Below, one piece after another: positions 45,514 through 54,195 of a DNA stretch of 64,000 nucleotides; the first letter of the stretch is position 1; each line of letters starts with the position of its first letter. The notes beneath the pieces are model-generated. The model had not been told where the DNA came from. It ran no database searches and saw only the letters and a program-made list of their open reading frames with translations. The position numbers were made by a program, and so were the translations under genes. The stretch is from positions 248,001-312,000 of the forward strand of contig NZ_RJKN01000002.1 of assembly GCF_003751265.1 (NCBI RefSeq). The letters run 5' to 3'. The stretch comes from Pseudokineococcus lusitanus. Its GTDB lineage: Bacteria; Actinomycetota; Actinomycetes; Actinomycetales; Quadrisphaeraceae.

Positions 45514-48500
45514 TCAGCGGGCGACCACCGTGATCTCCACGGTCGCCTCGAGCCCGGAGACGACGCCGCGGGCGACGCCCGGGTACGTGCCGGCCGGGGC
45601 CTTCGGCACCCGCACCGTCGTCGACCCGGCGCCCTCGGCGTCGGTGCGGACGCGGCCGACCTGCTCGCCGCCGACGGTGAGGACGACGGCCTCGCGGGCC
45701 GCGAAGCCGGTCACCTCGACGGCGACGCGGTCGCCGGTGCGGACCGTGGTCGCCGCGGGGACGACGGTCGGCCCCTCGGCCGGCGCCTCCCCGACGGTCA
45801 CGCGGTCCGTGTAGTCCTCGGGGGACAGGGGGCTGTTCTCCCGCAGGAAGGCCTCGAAGGAGTCGAAGTCGATGAGGCCGGTCAGCTCCGTCGTGCCCTC
45901 GGCGAAGGCGGTGAAGTTGTCGCCGCCGGAGGCCAGGAAGCTGTTCGTCGCCACGCGGTAGGTGGCGGACGGGTCGAGCGGCTCGCCCGAGACCCGGACG
46001 CTGCTCGCGATGATCCGGCTGCCCGCGGGGGCCGCCGGGTCGTAGGACCAGGTGAGCTCCTCGGACGTGCCGAGCGCGAGGAAGGGCCGCGAGGCCCCCG
46101 CCGGCTGCCACTGCTGCTCGAGCACGCGCAGCAGCTGCTCGCCCGTCACCGTGACGACGACGAGGTCGTTGGCGAAGGGCGTGACCGCGTTGGCCTCCGC
46201 GAGGGTGATCTGCCCGTCCTCCCCGTAGAGGAGGTCGGCGCGCAGACCGCCGGGGTTGACGAGGCCGAGGTCGGCCGGCTCGCCCGGGGCCAGCTCGGAG
46301 CCGTACACGTACGTGTCGGCCACGAGCCCGCCGAGCGCGGAGTAGCTGCCGCGGTCCTCGCGGCCCTCGGCCGTGAAGGCGCGGGTGATGTCGGCGGTGA
46401 CGGAGCCGATCACCTCGCCGCCGACCTCCTCGGCGTAGTCCTCGGCCGCCGCGACGGTCTCGGCCACCGCCGCGACCACCGGGTAGGTGGCGACGAGGTC
46501 GGCCTCGGGGGTCTCCGTCAGCGGCAGCAGGGCCGCCGTCGTCGCGACGACGTCGCCGCTCGCGCGGTCGACCTCGATCTCGACGCTCGCCAGCGCGGCG
46601 CCGTAGGACCCGGCCTGGACGACCGGGCGCGTGCCCTCGCCGCCCGGGACGGGCACCTGGACGGCGTACTCCTGGTGCGTGTGCCCATTGAGGATGACGT
46701 CGACCGCGGGGTCGGTCTCCTCGACGATCCGCTGGAACGCCGTGCCCTCGGGCACCTCGCCCTCGGACACGGCGGCGCCGTCGGGGGCGCCCTCGTGGGC
46801 GGAGAGGACGAGGACGTCGGCCTCGTCGCCCTCGCCGTCGGTGAGCTCGGCGGCGACGCGGTTCGCGGCCTCCACCGGGTCGCCGAAGGTGAGGCCCTCG
46901 ATGCCGGACGGGGAGACGAGCGACGCCGTCTCCTGCGTCACGACACCGATGACGCCGACGGTCACGCCGTCGACCTCGTGGAGCGAGTACTCCGGCAGTG
47001 CGGGCTCGCCCGCGGCGTCGTAGACGTTGGCGCCGAGGTACGGGAAGGCGGCCAGGCCGCTCTCGCCGTCGACGCCCACCCGGCCGGTGAGGTCGTCGAA
47101 GCCGCGGTCGAACTCGTGGTTGCCGACCGCGCTCGTGTCGAGGCCGAGCTCGTCGAGCACCTCGAGCGTGGGCGCGTCCTGCTGCACCGACGAGACGAAG
47201 GGCGAGGCGCCGATGTTGTCGCCGGCGGACACGAGCAGCGTGCCGTCGACGTCCTCGCGGGCGCGCTGCTCCTCCACCGTGCCGGCCAGCGCCACGCCCG
47301 CCTCGGCGATGCGGCCGTGGAAGTCGTTGAAGCCCAGCAGGTTGATGGTGCTGGTGCCCGAAGGCTCCTCCGCACCGGCGAGGCCGAGCCCGACGACGAC
47401 CGGGTCGTGGTCGGAGGCGCGGTACGGGTCGGCGGCGTACCAGGGGCGGTAGCCGTCGTACTGGTAGCCGTAGCTCTCGACCGCGTTGATGTTCCAGACG
47501 TCCGCGCCGGTCACCTTCGCCGCCGCCGAGGGCGAGGCGAAGACGTGGTCGAGGCTGCCGGTGCGGCCGGAGAAGACGTACGTGTCGCCGGCGTCGAAGG
47601 CGCTGCCGAGGTCGGTCCAGCCGGCCGCGGCGAGGACCGCGAGCGGGTCCTCCTGCGTGTAGGAGTTGAAGTCGCCGAGCAGGAGCACGTCCTCGGGGGC
47701 GTCCTCGATGCCGTCGACGAACTCGAGCAGGCGCTCGGCCTCCGCGACCCGCGTCGCGTTGCCGTTGCCCTGGCCGTCGCCGGAGTCCTCGTCGCCGGGG
47801 CGGGCCGGCGAGGGCACCGAGCCCTTCGACTTGAAGTGGTTGACGACCGCCATGACCTCGTCGCCGTCCGGCGTCACGAAGGTCTGCGCGAGGGGCTGGC
47901 GGGCGCGGCCCACCCACTCCTCGTCGACGTCGACGACGGACTCGCCGACGGGCTCCACCGCACCGACGCGGTAGATGAGGGCGTTGCGGATGACGTCCTG
48001 GTCCTCCACCGGGGGCAGCACCGAGGGCGAGGGCACGTAGGCCCAGGTCTCCTCGCCCGTGGCCTCGTTGAGCGCGGCCGTGAGCGTGGCCAGCGCCTCG
48101 TCGCGGTCCTCGCCCAGGGCGGCGCCGTTCTCGATCTCCTGGATGCCGACGACGTCCGCACCGAGCGCGTTGATCGCCGCGACGATCTTCGCCTCCTGGC
48201 GCACGAGCCCGGCCGCGTCGCTCGCGCCGCGGGCCTCGCCGCCGAAGGTCGTGAAGTAGTTGAGGACGTTGAAGGAGGAGACGACGAGGTCCCCGCCCAC
48301 CTCCTCGGGCGCCGCGGTGCGCGGGTTGGCGTCGTCGAAGGTGGCGCCCGCGACGTCCGGCGTCACGACGGTGGTGGGCTGGAGGCGCCACGCGTCGAAG
48401 CGGTAGTCGAGGACGTAGTCGACGTCGCCGAAGCCGCTGACGCGGTCGCCGACGCGGACCGGGTCGTCCGCCGCGCCGTAGGCGGGGGCGGCACCGGCGT

Positions 48501-49695
48501 TCGCGAGGTTGGTGCTGCTGCCGTCGTCGAGGAGCACCTGGCGGTCGCGCTGGGCGGCCTCGAAGGCGCGGGCCTCGTCGCCGGGGGCGACGACGTCGGT
48601 CGCCTGGCGCAGGACCTCGTCGCCCGCGGCGAGGGCGACCTCGCCGAAGCGGTTGAGGTTGTAGACCTCGGTGACCGTGTAGGTGCCGGTCGGGCGGACG
48701 AGCATGCTCTCGAGCTGCTCGCGCTCGGCGTCGGTCGCGCTGAGGCGGTCGACGACGACGGCCTCGGGCAGGTCGACGCCCGTGGCGCAGACGGCGACGG
48801 CGTCGACCGAGACCTGGGTCTGGCCCTGGTACTCGTCCACCTCGCCGGCGACCTGGACGAGGTCGCCGACGGCGAGGCCGGCGAGCGCGGTCGCCCCGGT
48901 GGAGCCCTGCGGGGCGAAGGCGACGACAGCGGTCGACGCGGCGCCCGGCGCGGCGTCGGGGTCCTGGACGAAGACGCTGCCGAGGCCGGAGGCGTCCTTC
49001 GTGACGACACCCTGGACGACGACGTCCGTGCCCTCGAGCGGGCTCGTGGGGCCCGTCCCCTGGACGGCGGTGATGGCGGTGAGGCCGTCGGTGACGCACT
49101 CGGCGGCCGGCGGCGGGGGCGTGACCACCTCCTCGCCGTTGCGGACGCCGAAGCTGTTGGTGCTCGGGCTGACGCGCCACGTGCCGTCGTCGCCCCGCTG
49201 CAGCGAGCCGTCGGCGGTGCCCGTGGCGCCGTCCTCCTGGACGCCGATGTCGGTGGAGGTGACGGTGGCCCCGCCGAGGGAGGCGCTGAAGACGCCCTCG
49301 TAGGAGAGGAACTCGACGAGGGCGCCGCTCGCGTCGAGCAGCGCCAGGCCGTCGGGGGCACCGTTCTGGAGGCCGGGGAAGTCCACGACGACGACGCCGG
49401 ACTCCCCGACGACACCGCTCAGGGCCTTCGGCGAGTAGGTCGCGCCGCCGTTGCCGTTGACGCCGACGAGCGTCCAGCCGGTGAGGTCGGTGCCCGGGTC
49501 GGCCTGGACCTCGACGCGCTCGTTCGCGTCCGTGCCCGGGTTGTCGTAGTGGATCTCGCTGATGAAGGGGCTGCCGGGCGGGGCCGGGACGGCGGCCGCG
49601 GGGGCGGCCAGCAGTGCGCCGCCCAGCAGGGCGGCGGTGGCGGCGGCGGCAGCTCGCGCTGCGGGGCGCGCTGCCGGGTGGGGTGCTCGTGGCAC
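45514..49695 (-). CDS. Secreted nuclease/5'-nucleotidase fusion (ExeM/NucH-like)
   Basis: Exported protein of 1393 residues. Order: signal peptide (1-37); lamin-tail domain (about 40-150, SEIHYDNPGTDANERVEV); OB-fold-like region (about 200-330); endonuclease/exonuclease/phosphatase domain (about 465-770; SFNVLNYF, GIQEIENG, LLLGDFNSY, ASDHDPVVV); metallophosphatase domain (about 780-1030; GFNDFHGR, GNHEFDRG, NGHTHQEY); 5'-nucleotidase C-terminal domain (about 1060-1270; VTPFANDLV, TNSFLASGGDNF); and an Ig-like end (about 1300-1393). It would cut extracellular DNA and strip phosphate from the nucleotides. GTG 49695 follows GGAGGA. No sortase motif or anchor is seen, so it is probably released. 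Confidence 0.9.
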   Translation of the reverse strand: MPRAPHPAARPAARAAAAATAALLGGALLAAPAAAVPAPPGSPFISEIHYDNPGTDANERVEVQADPGTDLTGWTLVGVNGNGGATYSPKALSGVVGESGVVVVDFPGLQNGAPDGLALLDASGALVEFLSYEGVFSASLGGATVTSTDIGVQEDGATGTADGSLQRGDDGTWRVSPSTNSFGVRNGEEVVTPPPPAAECVTDGLTAITAVQGTGPTSPLEGTDVVVQGVVTKDASGLGSVFVQDPDAAPGAASTAVVAFAPQGSTGATALAGLAVGDLVQVAGEVDEYQGQTQVSVDAVAVCATGVDLPEAVVVDRLSATDAEREQLESMLVRPTGTYTVTEVYNLNRFGEVALAAGDEVLRQATDVVAPGDEARAFEAAQRDRQVLLDDGSSTNLANAGAAPAYGAADDPVRVGDRVSGFGDVDYVLDYRFDAWRLQPTTVVTPDVAGATFDDANPRTAAPEEVGGDLVVSSFNVLNYFTTFGGEARGASDAAGLVRQEAKIVAAINALGADVVGIQEIENGAALGEDRDEALATLTAALNEATGEETWAYVPSPSVLPPVEDQDVIRNALIYRVGAVEPVGESVVDVDEEWVGRARQPLAQTFVTPDGDEVMAVVNHFKSKGSVPSPARPGDEDSGDGQGNGNATRVAEAERLLEFVDGIEDAPEDVLLLGDFNSYTQEDPLAVLAAAGWTDLGSAFDAGDTYVFSGRTGSLDHVFASPSAAAKVTGADVWNINAVESYGYQYDGYRPWYAADPYRASDHDPVVVGLGLAGAEEPSGTSTINLLGFNDFHGRIAEAGVALAGTVEEQRAREDVDGTLLVSAGDNIGASPFVSSVQQDAPTLEVLDELGLDTSAVGNHEFDRGFDDLTGRVGVDGESGLAAFPYLGANVYDAAGEPALPEYSLHEVDGVTVGVIGVVTQETASLVSPSGIEGLTFGDPVEAANRVAAELTDGEGDEADVLVLSAHEGAPDGAAVSEGEVPEGTAFQRIVEETDPAVDVILNGHTHQEYAVQVPVPGGEGTRPVVQAGSYGAALASVEIEVDRASGDVVATTAALLPLTETPEADLVATYPVVAAVAETVAAAEDYAEEVGGEVIGSVTADITRAFTAEGREDRGSYSALGGLVADTYVYGSELAPGEPADLGLVNPGGLRADLLYGEDGQITLAEANAVTPFANDLVVVTVTGEQLLRVLEQQWQPAGASRPFLALGTSEELTWSYDPAAPAGSRIIASSVRVSGEPLDPSATYRVATNSFLASGGDNFTAFAEGTTELTGLIDFDSFEAFLRENSPLSPEDYTDRVTVGEAPAEGPTVVPAATTVRTGDRVAVEVTGFAAREAVVLTVGGEQVGRVRTDAEGAGSTTVRVPKAPAGTYPGVARGVVSGLEATVEITVVAR

Positions 49696-49986
49696 GGAGG
49701 TCCTCCGGTGTCGACGGTCGTACGCAGGTGGTGCGCCGGGTCCGCCGGTCGGCGGCCCCGGGTCCGGTGGGTGGTGGCAGGGCGGGTCGCCCGCGACACT
49801 GCACCGACCGGGTGAACAGCATGTGTCCGGTCGGCGCAGAACGGGAGGCCTTGTCCCGACCCGATCCGGGTCGTGACGAGCGCCACCCTGTCCTGCGGCA
49901 CCGACGGTGACCGGTGGTGACCGTCGGTCGACGAAGGGCCCGGCCGGACGACGAGGCGCGCCGCCCGGCGGCGCGGAGGAGGACCT
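49696..49986. promoter_or_regulatory. Divergent control region (nuclease fusion / ligD-pol)
   Basis: The 291 bases contain two inverted repeats. CCGACCGG (49804-49811) pairs with CCGGTCGG (49827-49834), and between them, on the minus strand, is GTTCACC (49817-49811), the core unit of an actinobacterial PHO box. CCGACGGTGACC (about 49901) and GGTGACCGTCGG (about 49916-49927) form an imperfect palindrome upstream of ligD-pol. Assignment to PhoP or any regulator is tentative. Confidence 0.4.
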
Positions 49987-51054
49987 GTGGCGAGCAAGAC
50001 CCCGGCGGAGGAGCTCGACGTCGACGGCACCGCCGTGCGGCTCACGAGCCCGGACCGCGTGCTCTTCCCGGCGCTGGGCGCGGACGGCGGGACCAAGCGG
50101 CACCTCGTCGACTACTACCTCGCGGTGTCGACCTCGTCCGCCGACGGAGCGGTGGGCGGGCTCGGCCCGCTGGTGCGGGCGCTGCGGGACCGGCCCACCT
50201 ACCTCCAGCGCTTCCCCGACGGCGTCGAGGGCGAGGAGGTGTACCAGAAGCGGGTGCCGGAGCGGGCGCCCGACTACCTGCGCCGGGTCCGCGTGACCTT
50301 CCCCTCCGGCCGGCACGCGGACGCCCTGCGGGTGGACTCCGCCGCGCCTCTGCTCTGGGCGGTGCAGATGTCGACCGTGACCTTCCACCCCTGGCCCACC
50401 CGCGCCGACCACGTCGAGCTGCCCGACGAGCTGCGCGTCGACCTCGACCCGCAGCCCGGCACCGGCTTCGAGGAGGCCCGCCGGGTCGCGCTCGACGTCC
50501 TGCACCCGCTGCTCGACGAGCTCGGCCTCGTCGGCTACCCCAAGACCTCCGGCGGCCGGGGCGTCCACGTCTACGTGCGGATCGAGCCGCGGTGGGAGAT
50601 CCGCGAGGTCCGCCGCGCCGCCATCGCCCTCGCCCGCGAGGTCGAGCGCCGCGCGCCCGACCTCGTCACCACCGCCTGGTGGAAGGAGCAGCGGACCTCG
50701 GCGATCTTCGTCGACTACAACCAGAACGCCCGCGACCACACCATCGCCAGCGCCTACTCCGCCCGCCGCACCCCCACCGCGACCGTCTCCACCCCCGTCA
50801 CGTGGGCCGAGCTCGCCGACGTCCACCCCGACGACTGCACCATCGCCACCGTCCCCGGCCTGCTCGCCGAGCGCGGCGACCCCATGGCCGGCCTCGACGA
50901 CGTCGCCCACTCCCTCGACGGCCTCCTCCAGATGGCCGACCGCGACGAAGCCGAGGGACAGGGCGAGATGCCCTACCCGCCCAACCACCCGAAGATGCCC
51001 GGCGAGCCGAAGCGCGTGCAGCCCAGCCGCGACCGGGACCGGCCGGACGCCTGA
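49987..51054 (+). CDS. Stand-alone LigD-type primase-polymerase domain
   Basis: Archaeo-eukaryotic-primase-fold polymerase of 355 residues, related to the polymerase module of the end-joining ligase LigD. Motifs: catalytic LRVDLDPQPG (about 147-156), KTSGGRGVHVYVRI (about 180-193), and FVDYNQNARDHTIASAYS (about 240-258). LPDEL and TVTFHPWP precede the core. There is no ligase or phosphoesterase domain and no Ku gene nearby, so it may act in trans with another ligase. GTG 49987 follows GGAGGA. The C-terminal PNHPKMPGEPKRVQPSR tail is disordered. Confidence 0.88.
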   Translation: MASKTPAEELDVDGTAVRLTSPDRVLFPALGADGGTKRHLVDYYLAVSTSSADGAVGGLGPLVRALRDRPTYLQRFPDGVEGEEVYQKRVPERAPDYLRRVRVTFPSGRHADALRVDSAAPLLWAVQMSTVTFHPWPTRADHVELPDELRVDLDPQPGTGFEEARRVALDVLHPLLDELGLVGYPKTSGGRGVHVYVRIEPRWEIREVRRAAIALAREVERRAPDLVTTAWWKEQRTSAIFVDYNQNARDHTIASAYSARRTPTATVSTPVTWAELADVHPDDCTIATVPGLLAERGDPMAGLDDVAHSLDGLLQMADRDEAEGQGEMPYPPNHPKMPGEPKRVQPSRDRDRPDA

Positions 51055-51081
51055 GGCCGTCGACGCCCCCGGCGGGCCGGG

Positions 51082-52725
51082 TCAGCGGGGGCGGACGACG
51101 ACCGCGTCGCCGACGGGCCGCTCGCCCGTGGCGTCGGAGACGCTCGTCACGAGCTCGCCACGGACGACCATCGCCGTCGAGCCCCCGCCGTCGAGGTTGA
51201 CGGCGTCGCGCAGCCCGAGGGCCCGGGCGACGTCGGCCGCCTCGCCCACGGAGAGGCCCAGGGAGTCGAGGCGGCGGCCCGCCACCGTGACGAGCACCGT
51301 CCGCCCCTGCCCGTCGACGCCCGCGAAGGTCCGGGGGTTGCGCTGCAGGGCCCAGCCGTAGGCGAAGGACGGGTCGTCCGGGTGCACCATGCCGTCGCGG
51401 GCCTGCGTCACGTGGGCGCGCCCGTCCCGGACCAGCTCGGGGCCGCCGTTGACGACGGAGACACCCGGGGCGGCGAGCGAGCGGCCGTCCGCGACCGTCG
51501 CGGTGCGGAGCCGCAGGCGGTCACCGGGCCGCGCCGCCGCCACCTCCGCGACCCGGTCCCCCGTGGCCTGGAGCGAGCGCCGGCCCGCCGTCAGGGCGAC
51601 GCCGCGCCGGTCCTGCACCGCGACGACGCGGCCGCTCGCGTCCACGACGACCTCGCGGCCGGGGCCGGCGGGCGTCGAGGCGCCGAAGGCCGTCGTGAAG
51701 GCGACGAGCTCGTCGTCGTCGGTGCACGTGACGTCGTGCCGCGGCAGGTCCGTCGGGGTGTCGCCCGTGCCGCCGCAGTTGCGGACGAGGCCGGGCACCC
51801 GGTCGACGCCGTCGAGGTCGAGCAGCTCCCCCGCCGCTCCCGGGCGGGACGGGCGGGCGGTGAGCGCCGCGGTCCCGCGCCAGGCGGGGCGGGCGACGGC
51901 GGCACGGCCGTCCTCGTGGAGCACGAGCGCCGGACGGTCACCCACCGGCTCGGAGACGACGCGGCCGTCGTAGACGCCCGTGCCGGCGGGGTCGCCGGGC
52001 GCACCGGCGGCCGGGTCGAGGACGAAGAAGCCGCCGTTGACGGCCGCGACGGCTCCCTCCGCCGCCGCGAGCGCGCTCACCGTCTCGCGGCGCTCGAGGT
52101 CCGGGCCGTACGAGGCGCCCAGCTCGCCCTCGAAGGTGGCGGGGTCGACGACGAGGACGTCCATCTCCCACCGGCCGGGGGCCGTGCTGCCGCCGTCCCA
52201 GCCGCTGTACCAGTCGCGGGCCGTGAAGCCCGCCGCCCGCAGCCGGGCCACGGCCGCCTGCGCCGCCGCCCGGTCGGCGAAGCCCTCGACGAGACGCACC
52301 CGCTGCCCGAGGACGGAGGCGGGCAGGTCCGCCGCCGCCGTCTGCCGGACGGGCTGCGCCGCGGCGGGGAAGCCCGCGGCGGCGAGCCGGGCGACGAGGT
52401 CGGCGGCGGACGCGGCGTCCTGGACGCTGCGCGCGGGCGCGTCGGGGTCGGGCCCCGTGGCGCCGGCGGGGATGGAGAGCTCGACGACCCAGGGGACGTC
52501 CGCGTCCACGGCGCCGCGGACGACGCGGGTCCGCGTCACGCCGGCGGCGAGCTGCTCGACCTCCACGGCCTGCGGGAGACCTGCGGGCCCGAGCGGCAGG
52601 TCGGGGACCACGGCGGCGGGCGCCGCGCGGGCCACCGGGCTGGCGGTGACGGGCGCCGTCCCCCCGACGAGCGCCGTGACGGTGGCGGCGACGAGCAGCA
52701 GCGGGGCGCGGCGACGGGTGCTCAC
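51082..52725 (-). CDS. Secreted phosphodiester-glycosidase-like (NAGPA) protein
   Basis: Exported protein of 547 residues. The signal peptide runs to about 35. A middle region (about 100-190) contains two repeats of the form ADLVARLAAAGFPA and AQAAVARLRAAGFTARDW, resembling SPOR-type peptidoglycan-binding units. The C-terminal half is a NAGPA/phosphodiester glycosidase domain: AAVNGGFFVLDP, SVVNGGPELVRDGR, NPRTFAGVDGQGRTVLV, LGLRDAVNLDGGGSTAMVV. In mammals this fold uncovers phosphodiester-linked GlcNAc; bacterial substrates are mostly unknown, possibly cell-wall glycopolymers. Start GTG 52725 lacks a clear Shine-Dalgarno. Confidence 0.82.
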   Translation of the reverse strand: MSTRRRAPLLLVAATVTALVGGTAPVTASPVARAAPAAVVPDLPLGPAGLPQAVEVEQLAAGVTRTRVVRGAVDADVPWVVELSIPAGATGPDPDAPARSVQDAASAADLVARLAAAGFPAAAQPVRQTAAADLPASVLGQRVRLVEGFADRAAAQAAVARLRAAGFTARDWYSGWDGGSTAPGRWEMDVLVVDPATFEGELGASYGPDLERRETVSALAAAEGAVAAVNGGFFVLDPAAGAPGDPAGTGVYDGRVVSEPVGDRPALVLHEDGRAAVARPAWRGTAALTARPSRPGAAGELLDLDGVDRVPGLVRNCGGTGDTPTDLPRHDVTCTDDDELVAFTTAFGASTPAGPGREVVVDASGRVVAVQDRRGVALTAGRRSLQATGDRVAEVAAARPGDRLRLRTATVADGRSLAAPGVSVVNGGPELVRDGRAHVTQARDGMVHPDDPSFAYGWALQRNPRTFAGVDGQGRTVLVTVAGRRLDSLGLSVGEAADVARALGLRDAVNLDGGGSTAMVVRGELVTSVSDATGERPVGDAVVVRPR

Positions 52726-52920
52726 CGGCCGAGTGTCCGCCCGCGCGGGTGACGGCGGGGTGGACGGCGGGCACCGGCTGCCCGTCGGGGAGGCCGCCCT
52801 GACGGGTGACGCGACGCCCCGCCCGGGTGGTGGGGCGCCCCCGACGGGCGCGGGGGCCGCCCTGCCGCTGTGATCACGAGCAGGGCGGCCGCGGGGGCGC
52901 CCACGACCCGAGGGGGAACC

Positions 52921-53214
52921 ATGTCCACCACGTCCGACGTCGGCCTGCGGCCGACGCCCACGAGCGCCGCGTCCACCAACACCAAGGCGATCGTCGCCCT
53001 GCCGCTCGCCCTGGCCCTGCCGCTGGTGGGGCTCGTCTTCGGCGTCCTCGCGCTGCGCGAGATCGGCCGCAACGGGGACGGCGGCAAGGGCCTGGCCCTC
53101 GCCGCGGTGATCATCGGTGCCGTCGTCCTCGTCTTCTACGTCATCGGCTTCGCCACCTTCGCGACGGCCTTCGCCGGCCTGATGTCGCAGATGCAGGGCA
53201 CCACCGGCATGTGA
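52921..53214 (+). CDS. DUF4190 small membrane protein
   Basis: Protein of 97 residues. A polar N-terminus (1-22) precedes two membrane segments (about 23-46 and 58-85) joined by REIGRNGDGGKGLALA, the signature of DUF4190 proteins (LREIxRxGxxGxGLAxAG). The family is common in actinobacteria and has no known function. ATG 52921 follows AGGGGGAACC. It is followed after 42 bases by an SDR gene. Confidence 0.82.
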   Translation: MSTTSDVGLRPTPTSAASTNTKAIVALPLALALPLVGLVFGVLALREIGRNGDGGKGLALAAVIIGAVVLVFYVIGFATFATAFAGLMSQMQGTTGM

Positions 53215-53256
53215 CGCCCGGAGGCGGTGGTCCGCGGCGCGGGCGAGCATCGGGGC

Positions 53257-54030
53257 ATGCGGACCACCACCTCCGACTTCACCGGCAGCGTCGTCCTCGT
53301 CACGGGCGGCGGCTCCGGCATCGGCGCCGCCGTGGCGCGGGCCTTCCTCGCGGCGGGCGCGACCGTCGCCGTCACCGGGCGTCGGCGCGAGCCCCTCGAG
53401 GCGCTCGTCGCCGACGCCCCGGACGGGCGCGGCGTCGCCGTCGTCTGCGACGTGGCCGACGGCGCGCAGGTGCGCGACGCCGTCGAGCGCCTCGTCGCCG
53501 AGCACGGCCGGCTCGACGTCGTCGTCAGCAACGCGGCCGGCTACGAGGGCGGCCAGCTGACCGACCTCGCCGACGACGCGTGGGAGCAGCTGCGCGCCAC
53601 GAACGTCGACGGCTTCTTCCACCTCGCCAAGGCGACGCTCCCCCACCTCGAGACCTCGGGCGGCTCCTTCGTCGCCGTCTCCTCGGTGTCCGGCGACCGC
53701 GGCGACTGGGGCCAGGCCGCCTACAACGCGACGAAGGCGGCGGTGACGAACTTCGTCCGCTCGCTCGCCCTCGACTGGGGCGGCCGCGGGGTCCGCGTCA
53801 ACGCCGTCGCCCCCGCCTTCACCCGGACCCCGCTCACCGAGGGCGTGTGGTCGGACCCCCGCGCCCTCGAGCCCTTCGTCGAGCGCGTCGCGCTCGGCCG
53901 GGTCGGCGAGCCCGAGGACGTCGCCCCCGTCGTCCTCTTCCTCGCGAGCGACGCCGCGGCGTACGTCACGGGCGCCGTCGTCCCCGTCGACGGCGGCACG
54001 AGCGCCTCGACGGGCCAGCCCGCCGGCTGA
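53257..54030 (+). CDS. Short-chain dehydrogenase/reductase
   Basis: NAD(P)-dependent oxidoreductase of 257 residues with a complete classical SDR core. It has the cofactor loop VTGGGSGIG (about 16-24), NAAG (NNAG variant, about 90), the catalytic Ser in VAVSSVSG, and YNATK with Tyr and Lys about 157-161. VNAVAPAFTRTPL follows the active site and VVPVDGGTSAS closes the fold. The residues after the cofactor strand (VTGRRREPLEAL) include an Arg pair, favouring NADP. Substrate unknown. ATG 53257 was preferred over an upstream in-frame GTG because it starts next to the domain. Confidence 0.88.
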   Translation: MRTTTSDFTGSVVLVTGGGSGIGAAVARAFLAAGATVAVTGRRREPLEALVADAPDGRGVAVVCDVADGAQVRDAVERLVAEHGRLDVVVSNAAGYEGGQLTDLADDAWEQLRATNVDGFFHLAKATLPHLETSGGSFVAVSSVSGDRGDWGQAAYNATKAAVTNFVRSLALDWGGRGVRVNAVAPAFTRTPLTEGVWSDPRALEPFVERVALGRVGEPEDVAPVVLFLASDAAAYVTGAVVPVDGGTSASTGQPAG

Positions 54031-54047
54031 CCCGCCCCCTCCACCCC

Positions 54048-54192
54048 CGCGACGTGCGGCCGTGTCGCGCCTCCCCGCCCCGCGGGCCGGCGCACACGGC
54101 CACACGTCGCGGGGAGGAGCGTCGCGCGGGGGCCGACGTGGCCGCACGTCGCGAGGGGGCGGCCGCACGAGCGGGCACATCGCCACGCGGCG
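54048..54192. repeat. Palindrome array C: four GACGTGGCCRCACGTC-type units, 40-42 bp apart
   Basis: Units are centred at 54059/54060 (GCGACGTGCGGCCGTGTCGC), 54099/54100 (ACACGGCCACACGTCG), 54141/54142 (CCGACGTGGCCGCACGTCGC) and 54182/54183 (GGCACATCGCCACGCGGCGC). Steps are 40, 42 and 41 bases. The array fills the gap between the convergent SDR and lacI genes; the last unit lies against the lacI stop. It belongs to the same sequence family as array B. Confidence 0.8.
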
Positions 54193-54195
54193 CGG

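Noticed and set aside
54048-54192. Array C as a plain multi-hairpin terminator
   Set aside because: Arms are short and imperfect compared with the clear terminators in the window, and the fixed 41-base step is not needed for termination; a secondary terminator role is still possible.
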